From Dehalobacterium formicoaceticum (lineage in GTDB: Bacteria > Bacillota > Dehalobacteriia > Dehalobacteriales > Dehalobacteriaceae), in assembly GCF_002224645.1 (NCBI RefSeq), contig NZ_CP022121.1:1494501-1558500 (forward strand): a stretch of DNA of 64,000 bases. The letters are read 5' to 3'. The notes beneath the pieces were generated by a model. It worked only from the letters and a program-made list of their open reading frames with translations. It was not told the DNA's origin and did no database searches. Shown here in pieces: positions 25,511 through 35,255 of this stretch. Position numbers and translations under genes: made by a program. Positions within the stretch are counted from its first letter, which is position 1; the number at the start of each line of letters is the position of its first letter.

Positions 25511-28096
25511 ATGCCTGCGAAAATATTGATTGTTACTGATTCCGCTGTCGATCGTTTAAAGTTACAAAACCTGTTAATGGATTATTACATTTTAACGGCA
25601 TCCGATGGTTGGGAAGCGATGCAGGAAATGGATGATAATACTGATCTTAGTCTGATTATCCTTGATCTTAATCTGCCAAATATGGAGGGCTACCAACTTC
25701 TCAAAAAACTAAAAACTGAAGAGGAATATCAGAATCTGCGCACCATTATTCTTACCGATAATGATAAGCCGGAGCATGAAATAAATGGTTTGAAGATGGG
25801 TGCAGCTGATTTTATTCGCAAACCGATAAATCGGGAGTGTTTGAAATCAAGAGTAGAGATTCATCTGGAGCTCTTAAGGATACGTCAATTATATGAAGAG
25901 ATGCTCTTTGGACGGGATCTGACCCTGGACACAATTTTAAATCAGGTACCCATTGGGATCACGATTTTGCATAGTGACAAGCCCTTTGGTAGTGGTATTA
26001 AGAGCATTATCAATCCGGTTTTCGAGCAAATTACCGGTAGAACAAAAGAAGAACTGATAAAAGTCGGCTGGGGCAAGATTACTCATCCCGATGATCGGGA
26101 CAAAGATCGGGAGAACTTTGAGAAGTTAAAATCAGGTAAGATCAGCAGTTATTCGATGGAGAAGCGATATATAAAACCGGATGGTTCCATTGTCTGGGTT
26201 TATATGGTGGTCGCTCGGTTAAACCTGGACAATACTACCACCAATAACCATATATGCATTGTTCAGGAAATCACCAAGCGCAAAGAGATGGAAAAAGATC
26301 TATGGGAAAGTGAAAGAAGCAAGTCTGTGCTCTTGGCTAATCTGCCGGGTATCGCCTATCGCTGCGATTATGACCGAGAATGGACGATGCAGTTTGTTTC
26401 CCAAGGTTCTTATGAATTAACCGGCTATAAGGCGGAGAGTTTGATTGGCAACAAGGAATTGTCTTATAATCAGATTATAGCACCGGAATATCGGGAAGCC
26501 ATTTGGCTTAAATGGGAGGAAGTGCTCCGACATCGGCTGCCTTTTGAACACGAATATGAAATCATAACCGCATCGGGTAAGCGGAAATGGGTTTTGGAAA
26601 AAGCTCAGGGTATCTTTGATGAGCTGGGAAATGTGGAAGCCCTTGAAGGAATTATTATCGATATTTCTGATCGTAAAAATCATGAGCTAAGGAATCAATT
26701 TTTACTTGAGCATGATACCCTAACGGGACTACATAACCGCAGGCATTTGGAGGAACTTTTAGAACATGATGCCGCAAGGAAAGAAAATGGCAAAAGGGCA
26801 TTATTGAATATGAATCTATGTCGACTAGATATACTGACCCTTGCTTATGGCTTCAACTATGTTCAGGTATTATTCAAAAAAATTTCTGATGTCCTCTTGT
26901 CCATGTGTATTAATAATTGTCAGTTATTTGCTACTTATAGCAATCGCTTTACTTTTTATGTGAAGAACTATTATGATAAGAATGACTTGATTCAGTTTTG
27001 CCATGATATCGAAGATATTTTAGGATCCACATTAGAGACAGAAGGAATCGGTGTAGGTATTGGTATTCTGGAGATAGAAGAGCAAGATATGGATGTAAAA
27101 GATGTGAAAGGGATGCTTAAAAACGTCTTAATCGCCTCCGAAAATGCATTGAACAAACCGGACCAACACTTCAATTATGTTTTTTTTGATCAGGAAATGG
27201 AATCGAAAATATTACGCAAAAGAAAAATTAAAGAGGTGCTGGAAAAAATAGCTGCCGGTGAGGAAAACTACATTTATTTACAATTTCAACCTATCCTTGA
27301 TCTTAAGGCTAATCATATCTGCAGTTTCGAAGCTTTATCACGTATTAAGAGTAATGAGTTAGGCATCATACCACCTTTGGAGTTTATCCCCATTGCCGAA
27401 GAAACAAAGCTGATTGTTCCCATCGGCAAAAGAATTATTTTTCTCGCCTTAAGCTTTCTCAATAAACTTAAAACTCAAGGGTACGATTCCGTAAAAATTT
27501 CAATTAACGTATCTTTAATTCAGTTATTAACGAATGATTTCAATGCAACCCTGTTTGCCCTTTTAGAGGATATGGGCGTTGACCCCACAAATCTGATTAT
27601 TGAAATCACGGAGTCGGTATTTTCCGACAATTTTTGCGAAATTAACAAGAAGCTTAAAGAGCTTAAAGCATCCGGCATTGAAATTGCAGTTGATGATTTT
27701 GGAACCGGATATTCATCTTTGGCACGAGAACGGGAGCTTAATATCAACTGTCTGAAGATCGACAAATATTTTATCGACGAACTGGTCCCCTTGAATCATA
27801 ACGGGACAATTACAGGCGATATCATATCCATGGCGCACAAGCTGGAGCATTATGTTGTGGCAGAGGGCGTCGAACATGAGGTGCAGAAGGAATACTTGAT
27901 TGAGCATGGCTGCGACAAGATGCAAGGGTATTTAATCAGCAGACCCCTGGATGAAGAGGCTGCACTGGATCTCCTGGAAGGTGTGAATGATGTCTCTCCT
28001 GCGTATACTATCATCGTGAAAAATGGGGCGGAAAAGAATATCCCAAAGGACTCATCGGCGAAGAAATCCCCCAAATTTCCAGGATTATTACCATAG
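25511..28096 (+). CDS. REC-PAS-PAS-GGDEF(degenerate)-EAL signalling protein, likely c-di-GMP phosphodiesterase
   Basis: An 861-aa cytoplasmic protein. Receiver domain (1-125) with phospho-acceptor Asp in LIILDLNLPNMEGY and the Thr/Lys partners (ILTDND, RKP); PAS 1 (about 140-262, ending ITKRKEMEKD); PAS 2 (about 270-392); a GGDEF domain (about 393-545) that starts with the usual HDTLTGLHNRRHLEELL but has YSNRF in place of GGDEF, so it cannot be a cyclase and may only bind GTP or act structurally; an EAL domain (about 570-825) with FEALSR, ISINVS, ITES, DDFGTGYSS, KIDK, AEGVE and QGY all present, so hydrolysis of c-di-GMP is expected. No histidine kinase is adjacent. GGGGGGG precedes ATG 25511. 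Confidence 0.92.
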   Translation: MPAKILIVTDSAVDRLKLQNLLMDYYILTASDGWEAMQEMDDNTDLSLIILDLNLPNMEGYQLLKKLKTEEEYQNLRTIILTDNDKPEHEINGLKMGAADFIRKPINRECLKSRVEIHLELLRIRQLYEEMLFGRDLTLDTILNQVPIGITILHSDKPFGSGIKSIINPVFEQITGRTKEELIKVGWGKITHPDDRDKDRENFEKLKSGKISSYSMEKRYIKPDGSIVWVYMVVARLNLDNTTTNNHICIVQEITKRKEMEKDLWESERSKSVLLANLPGIAYRCDYDREWTMQFVSQGSYELTGYKAESLIGNKELSYNQIIAPEYREAIWLKWEEVLRHRLPFEHEYEIITASGKRKWVLEKAQGIFDELGNVEALEGIIIDISDRKNHELRNQFLLEHDTLTGLHNRRHLEELLEHDAARKENGKRALLNMNLCRLDILTLAYGFNYVQVLFKKISDVLLSMCINNCQLFATYSNRFTFYVKNYYDKNDLIQFCHDIEDILGSTLETEGIGVGIGILEIEEQDMDVKDVKGMLKNVLIASENALNKPDQHFNYVFFDQEMESKILRKRKIKEVLEKIAAGEENYIYLQFQPILDLKANHICSFEALSRIKSNELGIIPPLEFIPIAEETKLIVPIGKRIIFLALSFLNKLKTQGYDSVKISINVSLIQLLTNDFNATLFALLEDMGVDPTNLIIEITESVFSDNFCEINKKLKELKASGIEIAVDDFGTGYSSLARERELNINCLKIDKYFIDELVPLNHNGTITGDIISMAHKLEHYVVAEGVEHEVQKEYLIEHGCDKMQGYLISRPLDEEAALDLLEGVNDVSPAYTIIVKNGAEKNIPKDSSAKKSPKFPGLLP

Positions 28097-28136
28097 CAGA
28101 AACCTATGAGCGGGTGTATAGAAGAGAGGTTTCGGT

Positions 28137-28592
28137 CTATTTCTTTTCAACTAACTTTGTTTTATCCAGCCAACTCAGTATATAGGACATGGTTAAACCC
28201 CAAATTAATGCTCCGATGAATTGGGTTATCACGGTATCTAAAGATCGGGTTATAATATAAGGTACTTGAAAAGTGACTGCGACGGCAAAAATCAAATATC
28301 CTGCTAAATATCCAAAAACAACGCCTTTCAGCCAATGATTCCTGGAGGTTATTTTAAGCTCAATCAAATAAGTAAATATCATACCCAAAAAGCCCGCCAA
28401 TAAAAACTGTGATAACAAGGCAAAAATTACTTCTCCCATGGTGTAAGGAAGATGTCCAAAGATCATAACTGAATTCCAATCAAGATATCGCAAGTTAGAA
28501 AATTTCAAATAGTGATAAGAAAATAGGTCCCAAATATTCATGGGAATTCCGGCAATTATTCCTGCCGCTAATCCTCTATGGAATCTGTCCAT
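28137..28592 (-). CDS. Small four-helix membrane protein, unknown function
   Basis: A 151-aa protein with four hydrophobic segments (about residues 6-24, 45-75, 88-110, 118-140). N-terminus MDRFHRGLAAGIIAGIPMNI recalls the YqhR/DUF-type small membrane proteins of sporulating Firmicutes, but I cannot fix the family. GGAGG lies correctly spaced before ATG 28592. It converges with the EAL gene; an inverted repeat GAAACCT/AGGTTTC (28099-28133) sits between the two stops. Confidence 0.65.
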   Translation of the reverse strand: MDRFHRGLAAGIIAGIPMNIWDLFSYHYLKFSNLRYLDWNSVMIFGHLPYTMGEVIFALLSQFLLAGFLGMIFTYLIELKITSRNHWLKGVVFGYLAGYLIFAVAVTFQVPYIITRSLDTVITQFIGALIWGLTMSYILSWLDKTKLVEKK

Positions 28593-28739
28593 TTTTGGCC
28601 TCCGGTATGTTCATTTTGCACTAAACTGATAGATATGTGCCATTGAATTACTGCCCTTATCATCATCAGCATCCTTGAATAGGTCTAGTATTACACTTGG
28701 GATTAATAATATTCTCCGGGGATTATTACTGTGTGGTGA

Positions 28740-29717
28740 CTATAGCCTGTATTGAGGTGCAGGCTGCAGCCAACCCTTAACTTTACCAAACTTAATAAGC
28801 TGATCCAGCAGATGAATTTCCTCCAGCAATAAATCCTTAAAAATTTCCCGTACGCGGTCATTGGTTGTAGATTGTTTTAATGCTTGGGCATGCATGATTG
28901 CTGCTCCATGCATGCCTGTATAGATATCTTTAAACATAAACTCATCCTTTAAAATTTCTGTGTTGTACGGTGGAGTGATAACATTTGGTGGACGCTTGGG
29001 CATAGGAATGCCAAAATACTCCAACTCCTTTTCCAACATGGAAACCTGTTTTTTAAGCACCCCCTGTAAACCCACCTTTAAAAGCACTTTAAAATCACCG
29101 TCATATACAAAATCATGAAGGGTTTCAGTTTTTTCGATACCGTCATAACGGTACGTTAAATGATCCCAGAGGTGAAAAACTTCCCCGGTATCCAGTCTTT
29201 CTTTTACGTTATTAGGAATAAGGGAATAAAGAGGCGGTGTTTCCAGCCATCCCTTTATTTTCAGATACTTCTCCATCAAACTTTGTCGTTCCATAGCCTG
29301 AGTTAACATTTTGAAAAATAATTTTCTGATACCCTCATTTGTAGTTGACGTCACAAAGGCTCTTAAAAACATCTCCACTTGTTCCTGAAGAACTAAAAAG
29401 AAATCATGGGCCAAAAACTCATCAAGGAGGATTTCTGAGTTAACAGACGTATTAATTCTGGATCTATTTGTTCTAGGGCCTTGAATCCCATACCTTTCCA
29501 GTTCCTTTTCTAAAACATTAATTTCTTTCTTTAAATCATGAATGTTCTTTTTGGCTAATAAACCAAACTCAGGATCATGAACAAAGTTACTCCAAATATT
29601 AAATCGTTCCACAACACTGTACATTGATTTAAGAATATCCCATAAATGATATGCTTCCTCAACATCAATCAACTGTTGTTGCTTTATTGCCTTGCTTCTT
29701 GGTACGGTAAATACCAT
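28740..29717 (-). CDS. Tandem DUF3231 protein, spore-coat-like
   Basis: A 325-aa protein built of two DUF3231 domains (about 15-165 and 185-320), each a ferritin-like helical bundle; the repeat units are visible in EAYHLWDILKSMYSVVERF / EVFHLWDHLTYRYDGIEKT and in VNSEILLDEFLAHDFF / YNTEILKDEFMFKDIY. DUF3231 is common in Bacillales and Clostridia and related to CotF-like coat proteins; the molecular role is not known. ATG 29717 with GAGGTGAT upstream is preferred to the longer frame starting at 29789. A 148-base gap follows on its 3' side, without a visible gene. Confidence 0.85.
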   Translation of the reverse strand: MVFTVPRSKAIKQQQLIDVEEAYHLWDILKSMYSVVERFNIWSNFVHDPEFGLLAKKNIHDLKKEINVLEKELERYGIQGPRTNRSRINTSVNSEILLDEFLAHDFFLVLQEQVEMFLRAFVTSTTNEGIRKLFFKMLTQAMERQSLMEKYLKIKGWLETPPLYSLIPNNVKERLDTGEVFHLWDHLTYRYDGIEKTETLHDFVYDGDFKVLLKVGLQGVLKKQVSMLEKELEYFGIPMPKRPPNVITPPYNTEILKDEFMFKDIYTGMHGAAIMHAQALKQSTTNDRVREIFKDLLLEEIHLLDQLIKFGKVKGWLQPAPQYRL

Positions 29718-29836
29718 ATCATCACCTCGATTCTTATTTTTTACATTATCAGAGATATAATACGGATAAATACTAACAAATAATGACACAAGTAAAGAAG
29801 CGCCATGGCAATCCGCTGAGAGAACCGGATAAGGAT

Positions 29837-31108
29837 TTAAAAGTCGGGCTTTTTGATTAAGTTTCCTGAGACATAACGGTGCAGGATATGCCGGTCATCT
29901 CCCAGATAAATAAATCTTTCCAGCCGTTCTTCCAATGTATAATCCAGATAATTTAATTCTTCGTCATCAATAATCAGGGCATCAAAATCATACCCTGCTT
30001 CGAAACTGCCTACCTTGCCAAAGAAACTGCCTCCCCCTTTGGTGGCAATAAAGAAGGCCTCAGAATTGGTGAGAAAATCCATTTGTTTCTCCGAATTTGC
30101 CCAAAAGATCTTTGACGTCTGAATGGCATAAACCATGACTTTCATCAATGAAGGAAGATGTCCTCCACTTAAGTCCGAGCCCAGGCCTAATTTAATACCC
30201 CGATCCATGAACCTTCTGATGGGCATTAATCCGCTACCCACATTCAAATTGGAAGTGGGACAATGGACGGCCAGGACATTGTTCTCCTTCATTAATTTCA
30301 TTTCTTCTTCCGAGGATAAACTGCAGTGGGCCATTAAAGTAGGTGTTGCGCCAAAAAGATCATATTGCCGATAGACATCTCCATAATAGTCGGCATCAGG
30401 AAACAATTTCTGCACCCACTTTACCTCGTTTTTATTCTCCGATAAGTGGGATTGAACGGGGATGCCAAATTTTTGGCCCAATTTGCCTAATTCCGCCAAA
30501 AGCCATTCGCTACAGCTGGGGGCAAAGCGGGGGGTGATGATGGGTTTTACTAAAGGAGATTTATTTTGGTATTTGATAATGATGTCTTCCGTATCTTTTA
30601 GAGAGTCTGCTGAGTTTTCGCGTATATAATCGGGGCAATTATTATCCATATTTACCTTACCCACATAAGCTCCCAATCCGGAATTAATAAACATGTCTAA
30701 TAGTCTCATGGTGGATTCTTTATGTACAGTAGCAAAGACCACGATCCGCGTGGTGCCTTGTTTCCAGATTTCCTTAATAAAGTTTTGATAGATCTTTTCC
30801 GCGTATTTAGTATCTTGAAATTTAGCTTCTTCGGGAAAAGTATAGTTCTCCAACCAGGGAATCAATTCTTTATCCATGGCCATGCCCACATGCTTAAACT
30901 GGGAAGCGTGGCAGTGCAGATCATTCATACCCGGAATAATTAATCTATCACCATAATCTGTAATTGCCAAGTTGCGATACTCTCTCGGTAGCTCTTGATA
31001 AACCCCTTTTACTTTGCCATCACTAACCAGGATATGTCCATGGGGTAATACAGTAAACTTATCCGGTGTGGGGGTAAAAACAATATTTCCCTTAATTATC
31101 TTTATCAT
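29837..31108 (-). CDS. guaD: Guanine deaminase
   Basis: A 423-aa zinc amidohydrolase that converts guanine to xanthine plus ammonia. Metal ligands are seen in PGMNDLHCHASQ (HxH), HLSENKNE (His), MAHCSLS (His) and GLGSDLSGG (Asp); the segment FPEEAKFQD after the first motif is characteristic of guanine deaminases. Length fits the family (about 420-440 aa). GCAGGAG precedes ATG 31108. It stands alone, divergent from the HAD gene, and no purine transporter is nearby, so its physiological setting (purine salvage or nitrogen supply) is open. Confidence 0.9.
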   Translation of the reverse strand: MIKIIKGNIVFTPTPDKFTVLPHGHILVSDGKVKGVYQELPREYRNLAITDYGDRLIIPGMNDLHCHASQFKHVGMAMDKELIPWLENYTFPEEAKFQDTKYAEKIYQNFIKEIWKQGTTRIVVFATVHKESTMRLLDMFINSGLGAYVGKVNMDNNCPDYIRENSADSLKDTEDIIIKYQNKSPLVKPIITPRFAPSCSEWLLAELGKLGQKFGIPVQSHLSENKNEVKWVQKLFPDADYYGDVYRQYDLFGATPTLMAHCSLSSEEEMKLMKENNVLAVHCPTSNLNVGSGLMPIRRFMDRGIKLGLGSDLSGGHLPSLMKVMVYAIQTSKIFWANSEKQMDFLTNSEAFFIATKGGGSFFGKVGSFEAGYDFDALIIDDEELNYLDYTLEERLERFIYLGDDRHILHRYVSGNLIKKPDF

Positions 31109-31169
31109 TTTTCTCCTGCCTCACATACAAATTTTAGTTGAATCATGCCTTTTAAATTGAATATATATT

Positions 31170-31196
31170 TTGCACTAGCGGTAGATAAGGTATAAT
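31170..31196 (+). promoter_or_regulatory. Probable promoter of the HAD gene and export operon
   Basis: TTGCAC (31170-31175), 15 bases, TATAAT (31191-31196), about 130 bases ahead of the HAD start. Spacing is short; TTTGCA at 31169 would give 16. Confidence 0.45.
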
Positions 31197-31325
31197 ATTA
31201 ATACTTGGAATGTATTTTCAATTATAGTCCTATTAATTTTAACAATAAAGGGTCAGAAAGGCCAATAAAAAGGCGGATAATGTTTCCCCAAAATTAGCTG
31301 ACAAAGAAGTGAGGTAATATTAATA

Positions 31326-31991
31326 ATGAATATGAACAAGAAAAGAATGGTGATCTTTGATTTTGACGGCACAGTGGTGGCATCAATGGAATACATTGAT
31401 GAGATGTTTAAAAGGCTTTTTGCCAAGCAGGGTATTATACCGGATGATGAAATGTTAAGTGAGATTAAGCCGAAAGGCTTTTCGGGCGGAGCTACCTATA
31501 TGAAAAAGGAATATCACTTGGATGATTCTGAGGAAGAGCTTGTTCATTATATGCTGGATGAGATGTCTGTAGTTTATCAAGATATCATCCAGCTAAAGCC
31601 CCATGTCGTGGAATTATTGGAGTGGCTCTCGGCTCGGGACATGAAAATTTGCCTCGCAACTGCCAATATACGAGATTTTGTGAAAGCAACCGTGGAAAGG
31701 ACAGGAATAGATCAATACCTGGATTATGTAATTACTATTGATGAATTAAAAACCACTAAGGACAGCCCGGAGATTTTCCTCCATTGTGCCCGAAAGTTTC
31801 ACGTAGAGCCAAAGGATTGTGTGGTCTTTGAGGATTCCTTGTCGGCCTGTCAAGTAGCAAAGGAGGCTGGTTTTTACGTAATTGGGGTTCAAGATGAAAC
31901 CAACAAAGGAAAAGAGAGAGCAGAAATGCATCAAATATGCGACATCTTTATTGATGATTTTTCCCAGGTTATTAGGAAGCTTACGTATTGA
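31326..31991 (+). CDS. HAD-superfamily phosphatase (phosphoglucomutase/Gph-like)
   Basis: A 221-aa HAD hydrolase. Motif I is IFDFDGTV (nucleophile Asp and acid/base Asp), motif II LATANIRDF, motif III Lys in TTKDSPEIF, motif IV VFEDSLSACQVAKEAGF. The helical cap between residues 20 and 85 marks it as a beta-phosphoglucomutase/phosphoglycolate phosphatase type (subfamily IA). Substrate cannot be told. GAGGTAA precedes ATG 31326. The efflux genes start 95 bases downstream on the same strand and may be co-transcribed. Confidence 0.85.
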   Translation: MNMNKKRMVIFDFDGTVVASMEYIDEMFKRLFAKQGIIPDDEMLSEIKPKGFSGGATYMKKEYHLDDSEEELVHYMLDEMSVVYQDIIQLKPHVVELLEWLSARDMKICLATANIRDFVKATVERTGIDQYLDYVITIDELKTTKDSPEIFLHCARKFHVEPKDCVVFEDSLSACQVAKEAGFYVIGVQDETNKGKERAEMHQICDIFIDDFSQVIRKLTY

Positions 31992-32086
31992 ACATTTTAA
32001 AGTTAAGGGAAAGGTAATACTCCCGACATTCACGAATATATATAGCGACCATATTGACGTTTGATGAGGAGGAGTTGTCTACTTAT

Positions 32087-33343
32087 ATGAAAAAGTATCG
32101 ATTTTTGATTATATTTATGGTTGTTGCGATCTGCGCAGCAGTCGGCTATTTTTTCATAAATAGGGAAGAGGGCATGGAAGTTAGCACCATGAAAGGATAC
32201 AAAGGAAGTATTTCAAAAACCATTGAGGTTTCGGGAGTTATCGATTCCAATGATATTCAGGTCATCCCTCTGGAAGCCAATCGGAAAGTGATTAAAACAT
32301 ATGTACAGGAAAATGATCTGGTAAAAGAAAACCAACTCTTAGCAGAACTCGATACCACAGATATTGATTTATCACTGAAGAAAGCAAAGGCAAACTTAGA
32401 GGATCTCAATGCCAAATTAAGCCATTTAACTTCTGATAAAAGCAGTGTAATTTTGTTAAGCAATGCCTTATCAAAAAGCAGAGAAGAATATGCTCTGGCT
32501 AAAACCGATTTGCAAACAGCCCAAGATGATTTAAAAAGGGCCGAGCTTCTTTATGGGCAAAATGCCATCAGCAAAGTTGAATACGATAAATATGTTTCCG
32601 ATGTAAACAAATTAACCGCTAATGTGAAAAAGGCCGAGTTGAGTCTAAATGATGCGTCAGTGAGCTTTAGCAATAATGATAAAGAAAATCAGCAAAGCAT
32701 TTCTTCACTGGAAAGGCAAATCAGGACTGCCCAGCTTGATATGGAAAGCTTACATAACGAAATTAAGGATTCCGGCATTTACTCTTCTACTGCAGGATTT
32801 GTCACGGAGTTTCCTTTGGAAGCATTCCACCAAATTCTCGCCGGAGAATCCATTACCATATATGGTAATGCTACCTATGAGTTTGCAGCTTTGGTGCCCC
32901 AGCAGGATGCCACATTAATTAAGGAAGGCCTGAAGGCTATGGTGGCTATTGACGGATTAAGCAACGCCTATGAGGGCATCGTAACCACTGTTTCTAAGAA
33001 TGCGGTGACAGATAACAGTGGCAGTGAGCCGAAGGTAGAAATAAGAATCGAAATTACTAATCCTGACGATGCCATATTATTTGGCTACGAAGGCAAGGCC
33101 AATATTATCTTGGCCGAACAGGATGAAGTCCTGATCCTAAAAAATGAATGTGTCAAAAATGACGACAACGGGGAGTTTGTTTATGTAGTAGAAGGAAAAG
33201 CTGCCCAAAAAGTATATGTTGAAACAGGAATTACCGACGGATATGTGATTAATATTAAAAAGGGCATCAGTGAAAATGATGTGGTGATTATCAATCCTCC
33301 CTTAGATTTAACTAAAGGAATGCTCGTTAAGGTTATGAAATAA
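32087..33343 (+). CDS. HlyD-family membrane fusion protein of an ABC exporter
   Basis: A 418-aa periplasmic-adaptor-type protein: N-terminal membrane anchor (KKYRFLIIFMVVAICAAVGYF), a short biotinyl-lipoyl-like half (VIKTYVQENDLVKENQLLAE), a long coiled coil (about residues 95-215), the second lipoyl half, and a beta-barrel plus membrane-proximal domain ending ITDGYVINIKKGISENDVVI. In Gram-positives such proteins bridge the wall and cooperate with a MacB-type pump, which is encoded next. ATG 32087 (behind GAGGAGGAG) gives the canonical MKKYRF start; longer TTG starts at 32054 and 32075 are less likely. Confidence 0.88.
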   Translation: MKKYRFLIIFMVVAICAAVGYFFINREEGMEVSTMKGYKGSISKTIEVSGVIDSNDIQVIPLEANRKVIKTYVQENDLVKENQLLAELDTTDIDLSLKKAKANLEDLNAKLSHLTSDKSSVILLSNALSKSREEYALAKTDLQTAQDDLKRAELLYGQNAISKVEYDKYVSDVNKLTANVKKAELSLNDASVSFSNNDKENQQSISSLERQIRTAQLDMESLHNEIKDSGIYSSTAGFVTEFPLEAFHQILAGESITIYGNATYEFAALVPQQDATLIKEGLKAMVAIDGLSNAYEGIVTTVSKNAVTDNSGSEPKVEIRIEITNPDDAILFGYEGKANIILAEQDEVLILKNECVKNDDNGEFVYVVEGKAAQKVYVETGITDGYVINIKKGISENDVVIINPPLDLTKGMLVKVMK

Positions 33344-33371
33344 GAGAGTTTATTAAAAGGGGGTGATGCCC

Positions 33372-34529
33372 GTGAGATTAGCCTTTGAAATAGCCCTGAG
33401 GTTTTTAAAATCAGGAAGGAATCAAACCTTATTGATTGTTTTGGGGATTTCCGTAGGTGTTGCTGTTCAGATATTTATCGGTTCCTTGATTCAGGGGCTG
33501 CAAATAGATTTGATTGATACCACCATTGGGAGCACCTCTCACGTAACGATTGCATCAAAAGAGGATGGGGAAAGGATCAAGAACTGGGAAAGAACGGTTT
33601 ATGAATCGCAAATCAGCAGTTCTGATGTAAAAAATATTACTCCCGTCTTAGATGGTATTGCCACCATTGATTATGAAGATGATCGCGCTTCTGTAGTGAT
33701 CAGGGGCTTTGAATTAGAGGATGCCGACAAGATCTATAAATTTAAGAATAATTTGTATGAAGGAAGATTTCCCGCTAAAAGAGGCGAGGTGCTCATCGGC
33801 AAGGAGCTGGCATTAAAATCAGGCACCAGGGTAAATGATGATTTATCATTGATTACCACGAATGGAGGCCTATACCGAGTTAACGTTACTGGGTTTTTTG
33901 ATTTGGGGGTAGCTTCTGTGAATGATTCCTGGGTAGTAACGGATTTGGAAACGGTAGGAAATATTCTTTCCGTTGACGGTATTACTGCGGTAGAAATGCA
34001 AGTAAATGAAGTTTTTATGGCCGACGAGATCTCACGTCAAGTTGCATACACACTGTCCGATACGGATTTGAAGGTGGATAACTGGAAGGATTTAAATCAG
34101 TCCCTGCTCAGCGGCCTAAATGGTCAAAATATATCCAGCTACATGATTCAGGTATTTGTTTTAGTTTCCGTTTTGTTGGGGATCTCAAGTGTTTTGGCGA
34201 TTACTGTGGTGCAAAGATCAAAGCAGATCGGCATCCTAAAGGCTATGGGGATCACGGATCGGGATGCCAGCCTGATCTTTGTTTTCCAAGGATCATTGCT
34301 GGGCGTGTTAGGGGCATTAATGGGTATTGCTTTAGGTATTGGATTATTGGTGGTATTTAGCAAATTTGCTCTTAAACCGGATGGAACGCCGATTGTACCG
34401 GTTTACTTCAGCAATGGTTTCGTGGCTATTTCCGGCATGTTTGCTATTCTTACGTCAATCACAGCATCCTTGATACCGGCTCGGTTGACCTCAAAACTTG
34501 ATCCGATTGAGGTAATTAATAATGGCTAA
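33372..34529 (+). CDS. MacB/FtsX-type ABC transporter permease
   Basis: A 385-aa permease with one N-terminal membrane helix (NQTLLIVLGISVGVAVQIFIG), a large extracytoplasmic MacB-PCD-like domain (about 45-255) and three C-terminal helices (about 265-290, 315-340, 360-380) with the cytoplasmic coupling motif RSKQIGILKAMG. This topology is that of FtsX-like permeases of LolCDE/MacB exporters. GTG 33372 is chosen because GGGGGTGAT is six bases away. The ATPase gene overlaps its last eight bases. Confidence 0.88.
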   Translation: MRLAFEIALRFLKSGRNQTLLIVLGISVGVAVQIFIGSLIQGLQIDLIDTTIGSTSHVTIASKEDGERIKNWERTVYESQISSSDVKNITPVLDGIATIDYEDDRASVVIRGFELEDADKIYKFKNNLYEGRFPAKRGEVLIGKELALKSGTRVNDDLSLITTNGGLYRVNVTGFFDLGVASVNDSWVVTDLETVGNILSVDGITAVEMQVNEVFMADEISRQVAYTLSDTDLKVDNWKDLNQSLLSGLNGQNISSYMIQVFVLVSVLLGISSVLAITVVQRSKQIGILKAMGITDRDASLIFVFQGSLLGVLGALMGIALGIGLLVVFSKFALKPDGTPIVPVYFSNGFVAISGMFAILTSITASLIPARLTSKLDPIEVINNG

Positions 34530-35214
34530 AGTGAATGTTATCGAACTGAAAAAAATTAATAAAGTTTATGGTGACAAAATCAAGAATCAGGTGCTTTTTG
34601 ATATCAATATTGCTTTTGAAGAGGAAAGCTTTAATGCGATTATCGGAGAGTCCGGCAGCGGGAAAAGTACCATGCTGAATATTATGGGCACCTTGGATAA
34701 ACCCACTACCGGTGAGGTTTACATTGACGGTAAGAAGACAATTAATATGGATAAGCGAGAGCTTGCTGTTTTGAGAAATCAGGCCATTGGTTTTATATTC
34801 CAGTTTCATCATCTTTTGCCCGAATTTACAGCCAAGGAGAATGTGTTAATGCCCTACAAGATTATGAATTATAAGGTGCCAAAGGAGATTGATGATTGGG
34901 CCGATGAGCTTTTAGATCTGACCGGGCTGTCGTCGGTAAAGAATAATTTGGGTACGAATATGTCGGGAGGTCAGCAGCAGCGGACGGCAATTGCCAGAGC
35001 CTTGATTAATAAGCCAAAAATCGTTCTGGCCGACGAACCGACAGGCAATTTGGATTCCAAATCGTCAGAAAATGTATATGAGATATTAAGGGACATTAAT
35101 CAACAATATAAGACGACTTTTATTGTCATCACCCATGATCAGAAAACCGCAGAAAAAACAGACCGTATCGTGGAGATTAAGGATGGCAGGATTAACATGG
35201 ATGTAAGAACGTGA
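34522..35214 (+). CDS. ABC transporter ATPase, LolD/MacB type
   Basis: A 230-aa nucleotide-binding subunit: Walker A GESGSGKST, Q-loop FQFHHLLPEF, signature MSGGQQQRTAIAR, Walker B IVLADEPTGNLDS and switch His in VITHDQ. It closes a three-gene exporter operon (adaptor, permease, ATPase). Substrates of such systems are peptides, antibiotics or lipids; none can be inferred here. Confidence 0.93.
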   Translation: MAKVNVIELKKINKVYGDKIKNQVLFDINIAFEEESFNAIIGESGSGKSTMLNIMGTLDKPTTGEVYIDGKKTINMDKRELAVLRNQAIGFIFQFHHLLPEFTAKENVLMPYKIMNYKVPKEIDDWADELLDLTGLSSVKNNLGTNMSGGQQQRTAIARALINKPKIVLADEPTGNLDSKSSENVYEILRDINQQYKTTFIVITHDQKTAEKTDRIVEIKDGRINMDVRT

Positions 35215-35217
35215 AAC

Positions 35218-35248
35218 AGAGGGGCGGTGTGAAGTGACCCCTCTTTAA
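35218..35248 (+). terminator. Terminator of the exporter operon
   Basis: AGAGGGG (35218-35224) pairs with CCCCTCT (35238-35244) followed by TTAAT. The loop and flank (GTGAAGTGACCCCTCTTTAATAT) recur with small changes at 43050-43077. Confidence 0.65.
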
Positions 35249-35255
35249 TATCCAC

